From the NCBI GenBank assembly GCA_964619265.1, contig CAZUCE010000010.1:1-64000 (forward strand): a DNA stretch of 64,000 nt, written 5' to 3'. The translations under genes and the position numbers were made by a program. Below the pieces are notes generated by a model, which worked only from the letters and a program-made list of their open reading frames with translations, did not search any database and had not been told where the DNA came from. The first letter of the stretch is position 1. Each line of letters starts with the position of its first letter. The DNA comes from CAZUCE01 sp964619265 (GTDB lineage: Bacteria > Planctomycetota > UBA1135 > GCA-002686595). Of this stretch, positions 8,617-17,361 are shown piece after piece.

Positions 8617-9996
8617 ATGCTGAATCTCCTCGCGCTGTTCGCCACGTTTTCGCTGCTTCAAGATTCGGAGGAGGGGCTCCTCCTCGAAGAGCGGCTGATC
8701 GCCACGATCCCAGAGGGCATGTCACTGGAGCGTCCCGGCCAGCCGCCCCGGGGGCAGAGCCACCAGTCCCCGAATCGCGTGCGCTGGAGCGCAGACGGTC
8801 GTCGCGCCGCGTACATCGGGATTCTGGACGGCGAGGAACATCCGGTTTTGGACGACGAAGTCTTGGATGCCTACGACTTCGTCGCCGGTCCCTCGTTCAG
8901 CGAGTTCGGCTCGCGCGCGGTCTTTCTGGTTGGCAATCAAAAGAACAAGAAGAGCCAGAAGTGGTGGGTTCTGCTCGATGGCAAGGAGATCTACGAGGAG
9001 GACTGGATCGGGCCGATCGCCTTGGCTCCAAACGGAGAAGCCGTGGCGTTTTGGGCGCAGCCCGGCGCAAAAATCCAGTCGGACGGTGCCTTCAACAACA
9101 ATGGCCAGCACTTGGTCTTGCTCGAAGAAAAGGGCCGCCGTTGGAAGGAGAGCCAAGGAGAACGGCTGGACAACGCCCTTTCGTCTGAGCCCCCGACGTT
9201 TACCGGAGACAGCCAGCGTGCGTTCTCTGTCGGCGGCAACCTCGATGGGGGCTGGGATGGGGCGGGGGTGACGGTGTTTGCTCTGGAGCGTGGAGAGAAG
9301 CGGGCGTCCGAGGTCGGCGAGCTCACGCGGCTACCGTCGAATCTGGCTGTGGATCGGGCCGGAAAGCACTGGGGAGCCACGCTGGAGGTCTGGACGGCAG
9401 TGGACGGAAAACTCGCCCTGACCGATGAGTTCGTTGTTCTCGACGGCGAGCGGGTCGAGCACGACGGCAGCGCGCTGCATGGTCCGTTTTTTTCGCCCCT
9501 GGACAAGCGCGTCGCCTACTGGGTCCGCAAAGAAGGTCGGTACGGGATCTCCGTGGACGGAAAGCAAATCACTCCGGACTATGACTTTGTATTCGAGCCG
9601 GTCTTCGGAGCGAAAAATCAGCTCGCCTTTGTGGCCGCCAGCGGCCTCGAGCCCTCGCCGTTGCTGCCCATGCAGCAACGAGCCCGCACGCTTTCGGGAG
9701 GCCAGCGATTCGTCGTGAGCGTTCCCAAACGCGGCGAGGTCCAGCGCCACGAATTCGATTGGCTTGAGGTGCGCGACCTCGTGTTCAGCGAAGACGGCGA
9801 GCACTTGGCCTATGCGGCCCGCTCCGAGGCCGGTTGGCAGGTGATTTTGGACGAGGTCGCGGGCCCGGTATTCGACGAAGTCGACACGCCTCGATTCTCG
9901 GAGGACGGCGATCTTCTCCTGCACGGCGCGCGCCGTGGGCCCGAGCTTTGGTGGAAGGTCTGGAGTCCGGCTGGGGCACCCGAGCAGAGCAAGTAA
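8617..9996 (+). CDS. Hypothetical beta-propeller-like (PD40/WD40-like) protein
   Basis: The 459-residue protein begins with a short hydrophobic stretch (LLALFATFSLL) that could be a signal peptide. The body repeats blades of the kind WSADGRRAAYIG, then VDGKQITPDYDFVFEPVFG, VFSEDGEHLAYAAR and PRFSEDGDLLLHGAR, which resemble PD40 blades with an S-x-DG-x-x-hydrophobic pattern. These domains usually bind partners. No catalytic motif is visible and the specific role is unknown. ATG 8617 is used; another ATG five bases earlier is out of frame. It lies 78 bases after the ATPase gene on the same strand, but a functional link is not shown. Confidence 0.7.
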   Translation: MLNLLALFATFSLLQDSEEGLLLEERLIATIPEGMSLERPGQPPRGQSHQSPNRVRWSADGRRAAYIGILDGEEHPVLDDEVLDAYDFVAGPSFSEFGSRAVFLVGNQKNKKSQKWWVLLDGKEIYEEDWIGPIALAPNGEAVAFWAQPGAKIQSDGAFNNNGQHLVLLEEKGRRWKESQGERLDNALSSEPPTFTGDSQRAFSVGGNLDGGWDGAGVTVFALERGEKRASEVGELTRLPSNLAVDRAGKHWGATLEVWTAVDGKLALTDEFVVLDGERVEHDGSALHGPFFSPLDKRVAYWVRKEGRYGISVDGKQITPDYDFVFEPVFGAKNQLAFVAASGLEPSPLLPMQQRARTLSGGQRFVVSVPKRGEVQRHEFDWLEVRDLVFSEDGEHLAYAARSEAGWQVILDEVAGPVFDEVDTPRFSEDGDLLLHGARRGPELWWKVWSPAGAPEQSK

Positions 9997-10042
9997 TCCC
10001 TCAAGCGAGTCCGGTGAGTTCTCTGGGGACTCTTTCGGAGTC

Positions 10043-10927
10043 TCAAGGCGCTTTCGGAGGCGCTTTCAATCCAAGCGCGACGCCAACCAAAACGAGCGCC
10101 GCGGAGGCGGCCCAGGTCCAGGTCAGCGCTTCGTCGAGCAAACCGGCCCCGAGACCGGCGGCGATGACCGGGACGGTGAGCTGGCTGATCGCAGCCGAGA
10201 CCGAGGAGTGTCCGCGCAGCGCGCGGTACCAAATGGAATAGCCAACCCCCGAACACAGGGCTCCCGAAGCTGCGGCGAGGGCGGCGCCCTCCCAGCTAAA
10301 CGCCGCGGCGCCCCCGAGAGCGGTTCCGCCGAGTACGACCAGCGTGACGGGCAGTGCGACGAGGAAGTTGACGGCGTTGTGGACGATGGGGGCGCGCGAG
10401 GCGCGACCGAGCAGGGTGTACAGGCCCCAGCCGACACCGGCGATGGTCATCAGGGCGGCGCCGAGCGGGTCCACGCTGCCGAGTTGGCCTCCGGTGGGTG
10501 CAAGCAGCAGGCACAGGCCACCAAACGCGAGCAGGGCTCCGAAGCTGCGCCGTGCGCCGATGTGTTCGCCGCCCAGGCCAGCCGAGGCGAACATCGTGAG
10601 CTGGACGACCCCGAACAGGATCAGTGCGCCGGTGCCGGTTCCAATGCGTGTGTAGCTGATCGAGAAGGCGAGCGCATAGACCAGCAGCGTCGCGCCGGCG
10701 CGCAGGGCTCCGGCTGAGTCGCGGGCGGTGGGGGAGGCGGGCTTGCTTAGCAGCGCCGGCGCCAGCACCAACGCTCCGCAAGCCAGCCGGATCACCGTGA
10801 ACGACACCGGATCGAGCAGGGCTCCACTGGGTCCGGGCAGCAGCGCCGCGCGGCACAAAAGCGAGTTGCCCGCGAACGCCACCATCGCCAGGGCGGTCAG
10901 AAGGGCCACGTGCAATTTGGAATCCAT
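10043..10927 (-). CDS. EamA/DMT-family transporter
   Basis: The 294-residue protein is almost entirely hydrophobic, with about ten helices arranged as two EamA repeats. The first repeat shows AGNSLLCRAAL and VIRLACGALVLAPAL; the second begins near GAALMTIAGVGWGLYTLLGR. Members of this drug/metabolite transporter superfamily export amino acids, nucleosides or other small metabolites; the substrate cannot be told here. ATG at 10927 gives the usual family length and begins at the first helix; upstream in-frame sequence overlaps the divergent cupin gene. It ends convergent with the PD40-like gene. Confidence 0.88.
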   Translation of the reverse strand: MDSKLHVALLTALAMVAFAGNSLLCRAALLPGPSGALLDPVSFTVIRLACGALVLAPALLSKPASPTARDSAGALRAGATLLVYALAFSISYTRIGTGTGALILFGVVQLTMFASAGLGGEHIGARRSFGALLAFGGLCLLLAPTGGQLGSVDPLGAALMTIAGVGWGLYTLLGRASRAPIVHNAVNFLVALPVTLVVLGGTALGGAAAFSWEGAALAAASGALCSGVGYSIWYRALRGHSSVSAAISQLTVPVIAAGLGAGLLDEALTWTWAASAALVLVGVALGLKAPPKAP

Positions 10928-11001
10928 GGGGCCCCGGAATCCTGTCCCGATCGGCAAAGCAGAGGGTACCGTGCCGAGTCCCCGGGCACCCGCCGAAGAC
11001 C

Positions 11002-11640
11002 ATGACGACCGCCGAACCGACCTGTCTCGAGACCGCACAGCTCGCCTTCGAGCCGGGCCCCCGGGAGGGCGTCGAGCGCAAGGCGCTCGAATCGCCGCTG
11101 CTTCCCGATCATCAGGTTGCGATCCTGCGCCTGACCCCGGGGGCGAGCCTCGACGTCTCCCCTGAGTCCGATCGCGAGCTCTACATCCTGGAAGGCGACC
11201 TATCGCTGCCCGGCGGAAACTTGGCAGCCGGCGGCTACGTCCGCCTGCCCGGCAGCCAGCCCTTCGAGAACCGCTCGACTTCGGGCTGCACGCTGTTCTA
11301 CCGCGAGGGCCCGTTCTTCGAGGGCGAGTGCGAGCCGGCGCTCCATCAAACCGGACCATCCGATTGGCGTCCCGGGCAGGGAAACCTCCGTGTCCTGCCG
11401 CTGCACAACGGTTCGACCTCCGGGACCGCCCTCGTGCACTGGCCGGCCGGCGAACGCTTCGTCCCACACCGGCATTTCGGCGGCGAGGAGATCTTCGTCC
11501 TGTCAGGAACCTTCGAAGACGAGCACGGCCGCTACCCCGCCGGCACCTGGCTGCTCAGCCCACACCTCTCGACCCACCACCCCTTCGTACGCGAAGAAAC
11601 CGTGATCCTGGTCAAAACGGGCCACGTGCCGATCGCCTGA
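11002..11640 (+). CDS. ChrR-type double cupin protein
   Basis: This 212-residue protein has two cupin folds. The first (about 30-90) has the barrel pattern ELYILEGDLSLPGG but lacks a clear His set. The second (about 145-205) is a ChrR-like cupin with HRHFGGEEIFVLSG then FEDEHGRYPAGTW and a late HH, giving candidate metal ligands H-x-H, E and H. ChrR cupins are known as zinc-dependent anti-sigma sensors of singlet oxygen or as stand-alone metal-binding enzymes. No sigma gene is adjacent, so an anti-sigma role is not supported by context. It diverges from the EamA gene with 74 bases between. It is the last intact chromosomal gene before the integrated element. Confidence 0.85.
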   Translation: MTTAEPTCLETAQLAFEPGPREGVERKALESPLLPDHQVAILRLTPGASLDVSPESDRELYILEGDLSLPGGNLAAGGYVRLPGSQPFENRSTSGCTLFYREGPFFEGECEPALHQTGPSDWRPGQGNLRVLPLHNGSTSGTALVHWPAGERFVPHRHFGGEEIFVLSGTFEDEHGRYPAGTWLLSPHLSTHHPFVREETVILVKTGHVPIA

Positions 11641-11705
11641 CCCACACTCCCCCGACAGAGCAACTAGCCAACCGGGACGCCCACGGGCTACCCTGGTCGC
11701 CAAAG

Positions 11706-11745
11706 GCGCCCGTAGCTCAGCTGGATAGAGCATCCGCTTCCTAAG
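11706..11745 (+). pseudogene. 5' half of a tRNA-Arg(CCT) gene split by integration
   Basis: Acceptor 5' strand GCGCCCG, D-arm GCTC/GAGC and the 5' side of the anticodon stem TCCGC plus loop TTCCTAA are present. After G11745 the sequence no longer matches a tRNA: the expected GCGGA is replaced by GGTCG. The missing 34 nt are at 27543-27576. Joined, the halves form a perfect 74-nt cloverleaf with anticodon CCT. Confidence 0.92.
11737..11745 (+). other. attL core (CTTCCTAAG)
   Basis: This 9-bp sequence covers the anticodon loop TTCCTAA plus one stem base on each side. It recurs exactly at 27534-27542. Flanks differ outside these nine bases, so the crossover must fall inside them. The integrase gene lies 180 bp inside this end and points inward. 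Confidence 0.88.
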
Positions 11746-11868
11746 GTCGCATCGTTCGCGCGGAAGCCACCCGCAAGCTTCCCCGAAACCGCGAATAGCG
11801 CTTTTTCTCGGGACTCTAGGCGGCCCTTGAGTCGCCCCGAAAGAACCCGCGATGATCCCGTTCCGCGA

Positions 11869-11903
11869 GCGTTACGCCGCACACCGTGGTAGCCGCGTAA
11901 CGC
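11869..11903. promoter_or_regulatory. 9-bp inverted repeat upstream of the integrase gene
   Basis: GCGTTACGC at 11869-11877 and its exact complement GCGTAACGC at 11895-11903 are separated by 17 bases and end 21 bases before the integrase ATG. Position suits an operator or an arm-type integrase/excisionase binding site. A related sequence, GTTACGGCCGCA, lies near the other end at about 27513-27524, against GTTACGCCGCA here. Confidence 0.5.
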
Positions 11904-11924
11904 AAATGGCCGGTAGGCTTGAGC

Positions 11925-13199
11925 ATGCAGCGCAAGTTCAAGTTCACCGAGGCCAGCATCAACAAAGAGGCGAAACCGCCCGCAGATGACGAGCTCAACG
12001 GCAACGGCAATCCGATCAAGGATCGCCTCTACTGGGACCGTGATCTCCCGGGCTTTGGAGTCCGAGTTGGTCGAGGCAACTCTCCGGTTCGGACCTTCAT
12101 CCTCCAGAAGGAGGTCAAGGGCAAGACGAGACGCGTGACGATCGGTCGCTGGCCGACGTGGAGGGTCGAGGAGGCCCGTAGGCGCGCCCGAGAGCTGGCC
12201 GTCGCGATGGACCAGGGGATCGACCCGAACGCGGAGAAACGCGAGCGCGCGGCGCGAGGAGTGACCCTCGATGAGGCGATCGGCTACCACCAGGCTGCGA
12301 TGCGAGCGAAGCGCTGCGCTGCTCGTTCGATCGAGACGATTCGCGAGGAGAGCGAGCGGCATCTCGCCGACTGGCTAGACCGACCGCTGTCGTCGATCTC
12401 GCGGAACGAGTGCGCCCAGCGGCACGAGCGGATCACGGAACGCGCCGGCCCGTACGCGGCCAACCGGGCCCTCCAGCACTTCCGCGCCGTGTACAACAGC
12501 GCGGCACGGCGGTTCGAGGAGTTGCCCGACCGACCGCCGACCGTGGGCGTCACCTTCAACAAGGTCAGACGCCGCCGTGAGCCAATCTCGTGGCCCGACC
12601 TACCCGACTGGCGTGAGCGGATCGAGGGGGTCGACAACCCGATCCGTCGGGACCTTCAACTCTTTATCCTCTTCACGGGGCTCAGAGCGACCGACGCGAA
12701 AACGGCCCGATGGGAAGAGGTCAGCTTCGAAGCGGGGACGATCTTCCGGCCCAAGCCGAAGGGCGGCGAAGATCGGGCGTTCACGGTGCCGGTATCGAAG
12801 CCTGTGTTGGAAATCCTCCGGCGGCGCCGAGACGAGAATCACTTCATGTATCACGACGACGGAGGCTGGGTCTTTCCGTCGAAGGACATCAAGGGACGGG
12901 TGACCCACGTCGCCCAGGTCAAGGAGCAGCGCTACGACGCGATGGGCAAGAAGGTCGGGCACCTCCCGAGTCCGCACCGGCTCCGCGACACCTTCGCGAC
13001 GGCAGGGCATGAGGCTCGACTCCATCCGCTCGACCTCAAGGTGCTGATGAACCACTCGCTGCCTGCGGGCGACGTGACGGAGGGATACATCCGGCCGTCG
13101 GTCGAGCACCTCCGAGAGTGCGCCGAGCGCATCGCGGACTTCCTCCGGACGCGATTCGAGAGACCGTCTTGCGAGGAGGGTTCCGAGATTCCCTCATGA
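11925..13199 (+). CDS. int: Tyrosine recombinase (phage-type integrase)
   Basis: The 424-residue protein has an N-terminal DUF4102-like arm-binding region (DRDLPGFGVRVGRG, then TIGRWPTWRVEEARRRA), a core-binding region (about 100-200), and a catalytic domain. The catalytic set is visible: R254 in FTGLRATD, the HxxR motif H351-R-L-R354, a later His in LMNHSLP, and the nucleophile Y388 in EGYIRP. It should cut and rejoin the attachment core in the tRNA anticodon loop. ATG 11925 follows a GGTAGG element; a TTG six bases upstream is an alternative. It is immediately inside attL, the usual place for such integrases. Confidence 0.94.
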   Translation: MQRKFKFTEASINKEAKPPADDELNGNGNPIKDRLYWDRDLPGFGVRVGRGNSPVRTFILQKEVKGKTRRVTIGRWPTWRVEEARRRARELAVAMDQGIDPNAEKRERAARGVTLDEAIGYHQAAMRAKRCAARSIETIREESERHLADWLDRPLSSISRNECAQRHERITERAGPYAANRALQHFRAVYNSAARRFEELPDRPPTVGVTFNKVRRRREPISWPDLPDWRERIEGVDNPIRRDLQLFILFTGLRATDAKTARWEEVSFEAGTIFRPKPKGGEDRAFTVPVSKPVLEILRRRRDENHFMYHDDGGWVFPSKDIKGRVTHVAQVKEQRYDAMGKKVGHLPSPHRLRDTFATAGHEARLHPLDLKVLMNHSLPAGDVTEGYIRPSVEHLRECAERIADFLRTRFERPSCEEGSEIPS

Positions 13200-13422
13200 C
13201 CCGACTCGCCCAAGGGCGATTTCCGGGTTAGGTTTCTCTCGTCCCGGCGTGCCAGCGCGGGACCTTTGACGCGCCCACGATAGTTTCGCGTACCGCGCCC
13301 ACCCCATGCGGGTGAGGTTGGCAACAACGATACGGTTCTGGTTCGAGTAGGTGCGGATCCAACGACCCCAGCGCGGGGCGTCGAGTGGTCCGCCTCTTCG
13401 ACGCTCCCATTGGAGAATCGAA

Positions 13423-13659
13423 GTGAACCAGGACCGCAAATCGAGCCGCGAAGCGGCAGCTATCCCCGCCGGGCGCGAGTATCTCTCGCTCCGGGAGTTC
13501 TCCGCCTACGTAGGCATCCCCTTCAAGACGCTGGAGGGCTGGAAAGCCAAGGGCTACCTCCCGCGCCACTACGTCTTCGGCAAGCGCCACCACAAGTGGA
13601 AGCGCTCCGAGATCGACCAGTGGGTCGAGACGTTCCGCTTCGGTGGGGAGGTCGCCTGA
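13423..13659 (+). CDS. AlpA/excisionase-like helix-turn-helix protein
   Basis: A 78-residue basic protein whose core (REYLSLREFSAYVGIPFKT, then LEGWKAKGYLPRHYVFGKRHHKWKRSEI split over the winged region) matches the MerR-like HTH of AlpA and excisionase proteins. Such proteins act as recombination directionality factors or, in Gram-negative PICIs, as the master activator of the satellite. The GTG at 13423 has GGAG seven bases upstream; another GTG at 13351 would add 24 poorly conserved residues. The stop overlaps the ribosome-binding region of the primase gene, so the two are coupled. Confidence 0.82.
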   Translation: MNQDRKSSREAAAIPAGREYLSLREFSAYVGIPFKTLEGWKAKGYLPRHYVFGKRHHKWKRSEIDQWVETFRFGGEVA

Positions 13660-13660
13660 G

Positions 13661-15976
13661 ATGTCAGACCTTCAGCCCAACTACATCGAGGCCGACGAGT
13701 TCCTGAGACAGTGGCAACCGGAAGGACCCTGGCACCTCGTCGCGATCTCTCCCGAAAGAAACGGCATCGAAGTCGGGACCTTCAGCGGCCAAGAGCCCGA
13801 GGTTCTAGAGTTTCTGACGAAGCAAGGAACGGAAGCGAAGTGGAACATCTACTTCGTCGTCAATCCATGCGAGAGCCTCTCGGCAGATCCTCCACAGCTG
13901 CCGGACATGAAGGCCCTTGCTTGGCTCCACGTCGATCTCGATCCCCGGGCGGGCGAGGATCTTGAAGAGGAACAGAAGCGAATACTGGACCTTCTCCTGA
14001 ACCCTCCCCGCCCCATCCCGCCGCCGACGTGCATCATCTTCTCCGGCGGAGGCTACCAGGGCTTCTGGCGCCTCGACAAACCGCTGCCCCTCGACGGGAC
14101 GGCGGAGATGTACGAGCAGGCGAAGCTCTACAACAAGCAGCTGGAGATCGTCCTGGGTGGGGACAACTGTCACAACGTGAATCGCCTGATGCGCTTGCCG
14201 GGCCCCATCAACCGGCTCGACGCGGGGAAGCGGAAGCGCGGACGGCGTGAGGCCCAGGCGAAGGTCGTCGAGTGGAATGACACGACCTACTCCCTCGACC
14301 AGTTCACGAAGGCTCCCGCTGATACGCCCTCGAGCGGCTCTGCAGCTTCCTTCGAGCCGCCCGCCGACGTACGCCGCTTCTCCTCGGTGGACGACATCAA
14401 AGAGCTGAAGGGCTCGCCCCAGGCCCGCGTCGTGATCGTCCAGGGGATGGATCCGGACGACCCGGACAAGTTCCCGGGCTCACGGAGTGAGTGGCTGTTC
14501 TTCGTCTGCTGTGAAATGGTCCGGGCGGGCTGCACCGACGACGACATCTACAGTGTCATCACTGACCCCGCGTTCGGGGTCTCGGCCTCGGTCCTCGACA
14601 AGGGATCAGGGACGGAGCGCTACGCCATCCGCCAGATTCGCCGCGCTCACGAGTTTGCCGACGACTTTCAGACGGACAGCAAAGGAAACCCGTACCCGAA
14701 CCTCCACAACGCCCGCATGGCGATCACCAAGCTGGGTGTGACGTTGGAGTTTGACGAGTTCTCCGAGCGCTCCCTGATCGACGGCCTCTCTGGATTCGGG
14801 CCACACCTCGAGGATGCGGCAGTGACCCGCCTCTGGCTCACTATCGAGGAGACCTTCAAGCTCGCCTTCGGCAAAGACAAGTTCTGGGCGATCGTGCTGG
14901 ACACAGCGCGGCGGAACATTCGCCATCCCGTGCGTGAGTTCCTCGACACCCTCCGCTGGGACGGGGTACCCCGGCTTGACGGATGGCTCACCGACTACCT
15001 TGGCGTCGAGGACTCCGAGTACACGCGCGCTGTCGGGATGCTCGTACTGGTCGCGGCCGTGCGCCGCGTGCGTGATCCCGGATGCAAGTTCGACGAGATG
15101 ATGACGCTGGAGGGAGCCCAGGGCGGGGGCAAGTCCTCCGCGCTCAGGGCCCTCGCCATGAAGTCGGAGTGGTTCAGCGACGACCTCCCCCTCGGGGTGA
15201 AGACCCAGCAGTTCATCGAGGCCACTTCTGGCAAGTGGATCGTGGAAGCGGGCGAGTTGCGCGGCATGCGAAAGGGTGATGTGGAGACCTTGAAGGCCTG
15301 CCTCTCTCGGCAAGCCGACCGGGCCCGGATGGTGTGGGGGCGTCTCGCCGTGGAGCGTGAGCGCCAGTTCGTCATCATCGGCACGACCAACTCCGAGCAG
15401 TACCTCCGCGACCACACCGGCAACCGTCGGTTCTGGCCGGTCAAGGTTGGAACGATCGACCTTGCCGGTCTCCGCCGCGATCGAGAGCAGCTCTGGGCCG
15501 AAGCCGTGGCCCGGGAGCTAGCGGGCGAGAGCATTCGGCTTGACCCATCCCTGTACGCCGCTGCGGCCCGCGAGCAGGACGCACGACGGGTCGAGGACCC
15601 CTTCGTCCAGAGGCTCTCCGACGCGCTCTCCGGCGTCGAGGGAAAGCTCAGGGCAGGCGACGCCTGGGAGATCGTCGGTGTCCCCCCGGGGCAGCGGAGC
15701 CAGGAGCACAACGCGCGGCTCGGCGATGCGATGCGCGAGCTGGGATGGGAGCGCACCAAGCGGCGGTTCGGCGGGCGGCCCGAGTGGAGCTACGTCAAGG
15801 GCAACTCATCGGACGAGCTGGAGGTCGAGCGCGACGACTACGGGCAGGTGCGCGGCGTGCGTCCTGCCGGAACCAGCGCTGCCGAGGAGGCTTGCGAGGC
15901 CGGGGTGTTCGGCTGGTGGCCCGAGCCGGAGTGCGGCTGGTTGGAGGCGTACCGGACCTACTTGGGGGAACGGTGA
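13661..15976 (+). CDS. Primase-helicase (RepB-like primase plus VirE-family ATPase)
   Basis: The 771-residue protein has two parts. The N-terminal part (about 1-220) looks like an archaeo-eukaryotic-type primase: the acidic pair D92-L-D94 in HVDLDPR, SGGGYQGFWRLDKPL, and CHNVNRLMRLPG. A PriCT-like linker follows. The C-terminal part (about 400-700) is a VirE-family P-loop ATPase with Walker A GAQGGGKS (485-492), acidic residues in VEAGELRGM, a sensor IIGTTN and TGNRRFWPV. Such fusions initiate replication of phages, plasmids and satellites. ATG 13661 follows GGGAGG. A repeat cluster directly downstream may be its origin. Confidence 0.88.
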   Translation: MSDLQPNYIEADEFLRQWQPEGPWHLVAISPERNGIEVGTFSGQEPEVLEFLTKQGTEAKWNIYFVVNPCESLSADPPQLPDMKALAWLHVDLDPRAGEDLEEEQKRILDLLLNPPRPIPPPTCIIFSGGGYQGFWRLDKPLPLDGTAEMYEQAKLYNKQLEIVLGGDNCHNVNRLMRLPGPINRLDAGKRKRGRREAQAKVVEWNDTTYSLDQFTKAPADTPSSGSAASFEPPADVRRFSSVDDIKELKGSPQARVVIVQGMDPDDPDKFPGSRSEWLFFVCCEMVRAGCTDDDIYSVITDPAFGVSASVLDKGSGTERYAIRQIRRAHEFADDFQTDSKGNPYPNLHNARMAITKLGVTLEFDEFSERSLIDGLSGFGPHLEDAAVTRLWLTIEETFKLAFGKDKFWAIVLDTARRNIRHPVREFLDTLRWDGVPRLDGWLTDYLGVEDSEYTRAVGMLVLVAAVRRVRDPGCKFDEMMTLEGAQGGGKSSALRALAMKSEWFSDDLPLGVKTQQFIEATSGKWIVEAGELRGMRKGDVETLKACLSRQADRARMVWGRLAVERERQFVIIGTTNSEQYLRDHTGNRRFWPVKVGTIDLAGLRRDREQLWAEAVARELAGESIRLDPSLYAAAAREQDARRVEDPFVQRLSDALSGVEGKLRAGDAWEIVGVPPGQRSQEHNARLGDAMRELGWERTKRRFGGRPEWSYVKGNSSDELEVERDDYGQVRGVRPAGTSAAEEACEAGVFGWWPEPECGWLEAYRTYLGER

Positions 15977-16240
15977 TCCCGAGGGGGGGGGAACGCGGAA
16001 ACCAAGGCTCGGGTGATGCCGGGCTGGCTTCCCGCCAGGCGTTCCCCCCGTTCCCCTGCGAGCCCCCAGATCTGCTATGGGTACTACGACCCCTACAGCT
16101 CCGCCCGCTCTCTTCCTCTTCCTCTGAAGAGAGAGGGGGAACGGGGAGGAACGGGAGTGATAACCACTGGCCTGTGCGCCGGGGAGTTGGATTCTGCGTA
16201 CCCCCGCCTGCCGGGAACGTCAGGGGGAACGGGGGTACGG
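15964..16240. repeat. GGGGAACG repeat cluster, candidate replication origin
   Basis: At least seven close copies of GGGGAACG occur from the end of the primase-helicase gene into the 454-bp gap that follows: near 15965, 15989, 16040 and 16049 (both inverted), 16136, 16147 (GAGGAACGGG) and 16223, with a weaker CGGGAACG at 16212. An inverted repeat CTCTCTTC/GAAGAGAG is near 16108-16133. Iterons next to a replication gene usually mark an origin or initiator-binding site. The remaining gap to 16430 also holds a small palindrome CAACAC-G-GTGTTG at 16356-16368 and no supported gene. Confidence 0.6.
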
Positions 16241-16430
16241 TTCGCGCTTGCGCGTGGGCTGGTCGTCGAAGGCCGTTCGATCTGACCCCGGATAGGTGGG
16301 TGTTGCGCCCGTGGGTGCACGCCAGGCGAAGTTCGATACACACACTGCGCGCGAACAACACGGTGTTGGTTGCGCACATAAGTCGAATCGCGCGATGGCA
16401 TTTCTGGCATAGTTCAAGCCCACGCATGGG

Positions 16431-16979
16431 ATGCCAAATACTCTCGAAGTTGAGATGGCCCGGCGTGAACAAGAACCCCTGACAGCGAAGCGTAAGGCGT
16501 TGTTCCTCGCGGAACTCGCGAAGCACGGAGTGGTTGCGCGCGCGGCTCGGGTTGCGTCTCCGAACTCGCTGACTGGTGCCTGCGCGACCTTCCGGGAAGA
16601 AGCAAAGCGCGATCCCGAGTTCGCCGCGCAGATCACTGAGGCCCGCGAGCAGGCGGACGGGGACCTCCTCGTTGAGCTCCACCGCCGCGCCGTTGAGGGA
16701 ACCTCCGAGCCAATCTTCGGACCGAACGGCCAACAGGTCGGATCGAAGCGCCGCTACAGCGATCGCTTGCTGTTGGAGAAGGTGCGGAGCCGATTCCCTG
16801 CCGACTTCGCGCAGCGCTCTGTCGCCGAGGTCAAGCAGACGACCATCTCGACGCGCACCAAGTCGCTCGGGCTAGAGAAGCTCTCTCCCGAGTCACAGCG
16901 TCAACTGCGCGAGATTCTGGAGCGCGAGAAGGCGCGACCTTCCGCCGCCCGTACGCGCAGGGAGAACGGCCAGCGATGA
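16431..16979 (+). CDS. Small terminase subunit-like (TerS) protein
   Basis: This 182-residue protein begins with an HTH-like segment (KRKALFLAELAKHGVVARAARVAS), followed by a helical stretch (REEAKRDPEFAAQITEAREQ) and the phrase RRAVEGTSEPIFGPNG then VGSKRRYSDRLLLEKVRSRFP. That last pattern, AVEG-x-x-x-P-hydrophobic ... YSD-x-LL, is typical of phage small-terminase-like DNA-recognition proteins. TerS selects DNA for packaging. No TerL follows, as in satellites that redirect a helper phage's packaging motor. ATG 16431 is used; ATG 16455 is an alternative. Its TGA overlaps the next ATG (ATGA). Confidence 0.68.
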   Translation: MPNTLEVEMARREQEPLTAKRKALFLAELAKHGVVARAARVASPNSLTGACATFREEAKRDPEFAAQITEAREQADGDLLVELHRRAVEGTSEPIFGPNGQQVGSKRRYSDRLLLEKVRSRFPADFAQRSVAEVKQTTISTRTKSLGLEKLSPESQRQLREILEREKARPSAARTRRENGQR

Positions 16980-17170
16980 TCGCGGCCTGCACCACCAAGA
17001 CCACCCTTCGCCGTCATGCAGAGCGAAGGCTACTAGAGAACGCGCTCCGCTTCGGGCTGACGGTGCGCGTCATGGAACCGAGTCGTCGCTTGGTCGAGTC
17101 GGTTGACCGTCGGAGGCCCGTCGAGCACCTCTTCGCTCGGCGGGCTTCCACCTACCCAGCCCGGACGTGA
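16976..17170 (+). CDS. Small hypothetical protein
   Basis: A 64-residue Arg-rich protein (18 or so basic residues) of unknown function. Its ATG overlaps the stop of the TerS-like gene and its TGA overlaps the GTG of the next gene, so its existence is supported by the coupled gene chain rather than by homology. No motif is recognised. Confidence 0.5.
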   Translation: MIAACTTKTTLRRHAERRLLENALRFGLTVRVMEPSRRLVESVDRRRPVEHLFARRASTYPART

Positions 17171-17361
17171 GCAGCAACATGGCCCGACCCGACCGATGCG
17201 CGTGGTACTTCACCACGCTCCAAGAGTTCCGCTTCGGCGGACGAACCTACTCGATCGGCGACACGATCGACCGCCGCCACCTTGCCATCGGCCCGCGAGC
17301 AATCGCGCGCTTGATATCCGAGGGCAAGATCGAAGTTCAGCAGGGCGGGGAGGGCGAGTGA
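17167..17361 (+). CDS. Small hypothetical protein
   Basis: This 64-residue protein has a compact sheet-like core (CAWYFTTLQEFRFGGRTYSIG) followed by a basic helix (GPRAIARLISEGKIEV). GTG 17167 overlaps the preceding stop; ATG 17179 would shorten it by four residues. I do not recognise the family. A link to small phage structural or regulatory proteins is only suggested by its position after TerS. Its stop overlaps the next ATG (TGATG). Confidence 0.55.
   Translation: MSSNMARPDRCAWYFTTLQEFRFGGRTYSIGDTIDRRHLAIGPRAIARLISEGKIEVQQGGEGE

Noticed and set aside
10021..10050. Intrinsic terminator between the PD40-like and EamA genes
   Set aside because: GACTC/GAGTC around a TTTCG loop forms only a weak stem without a proper T-run.
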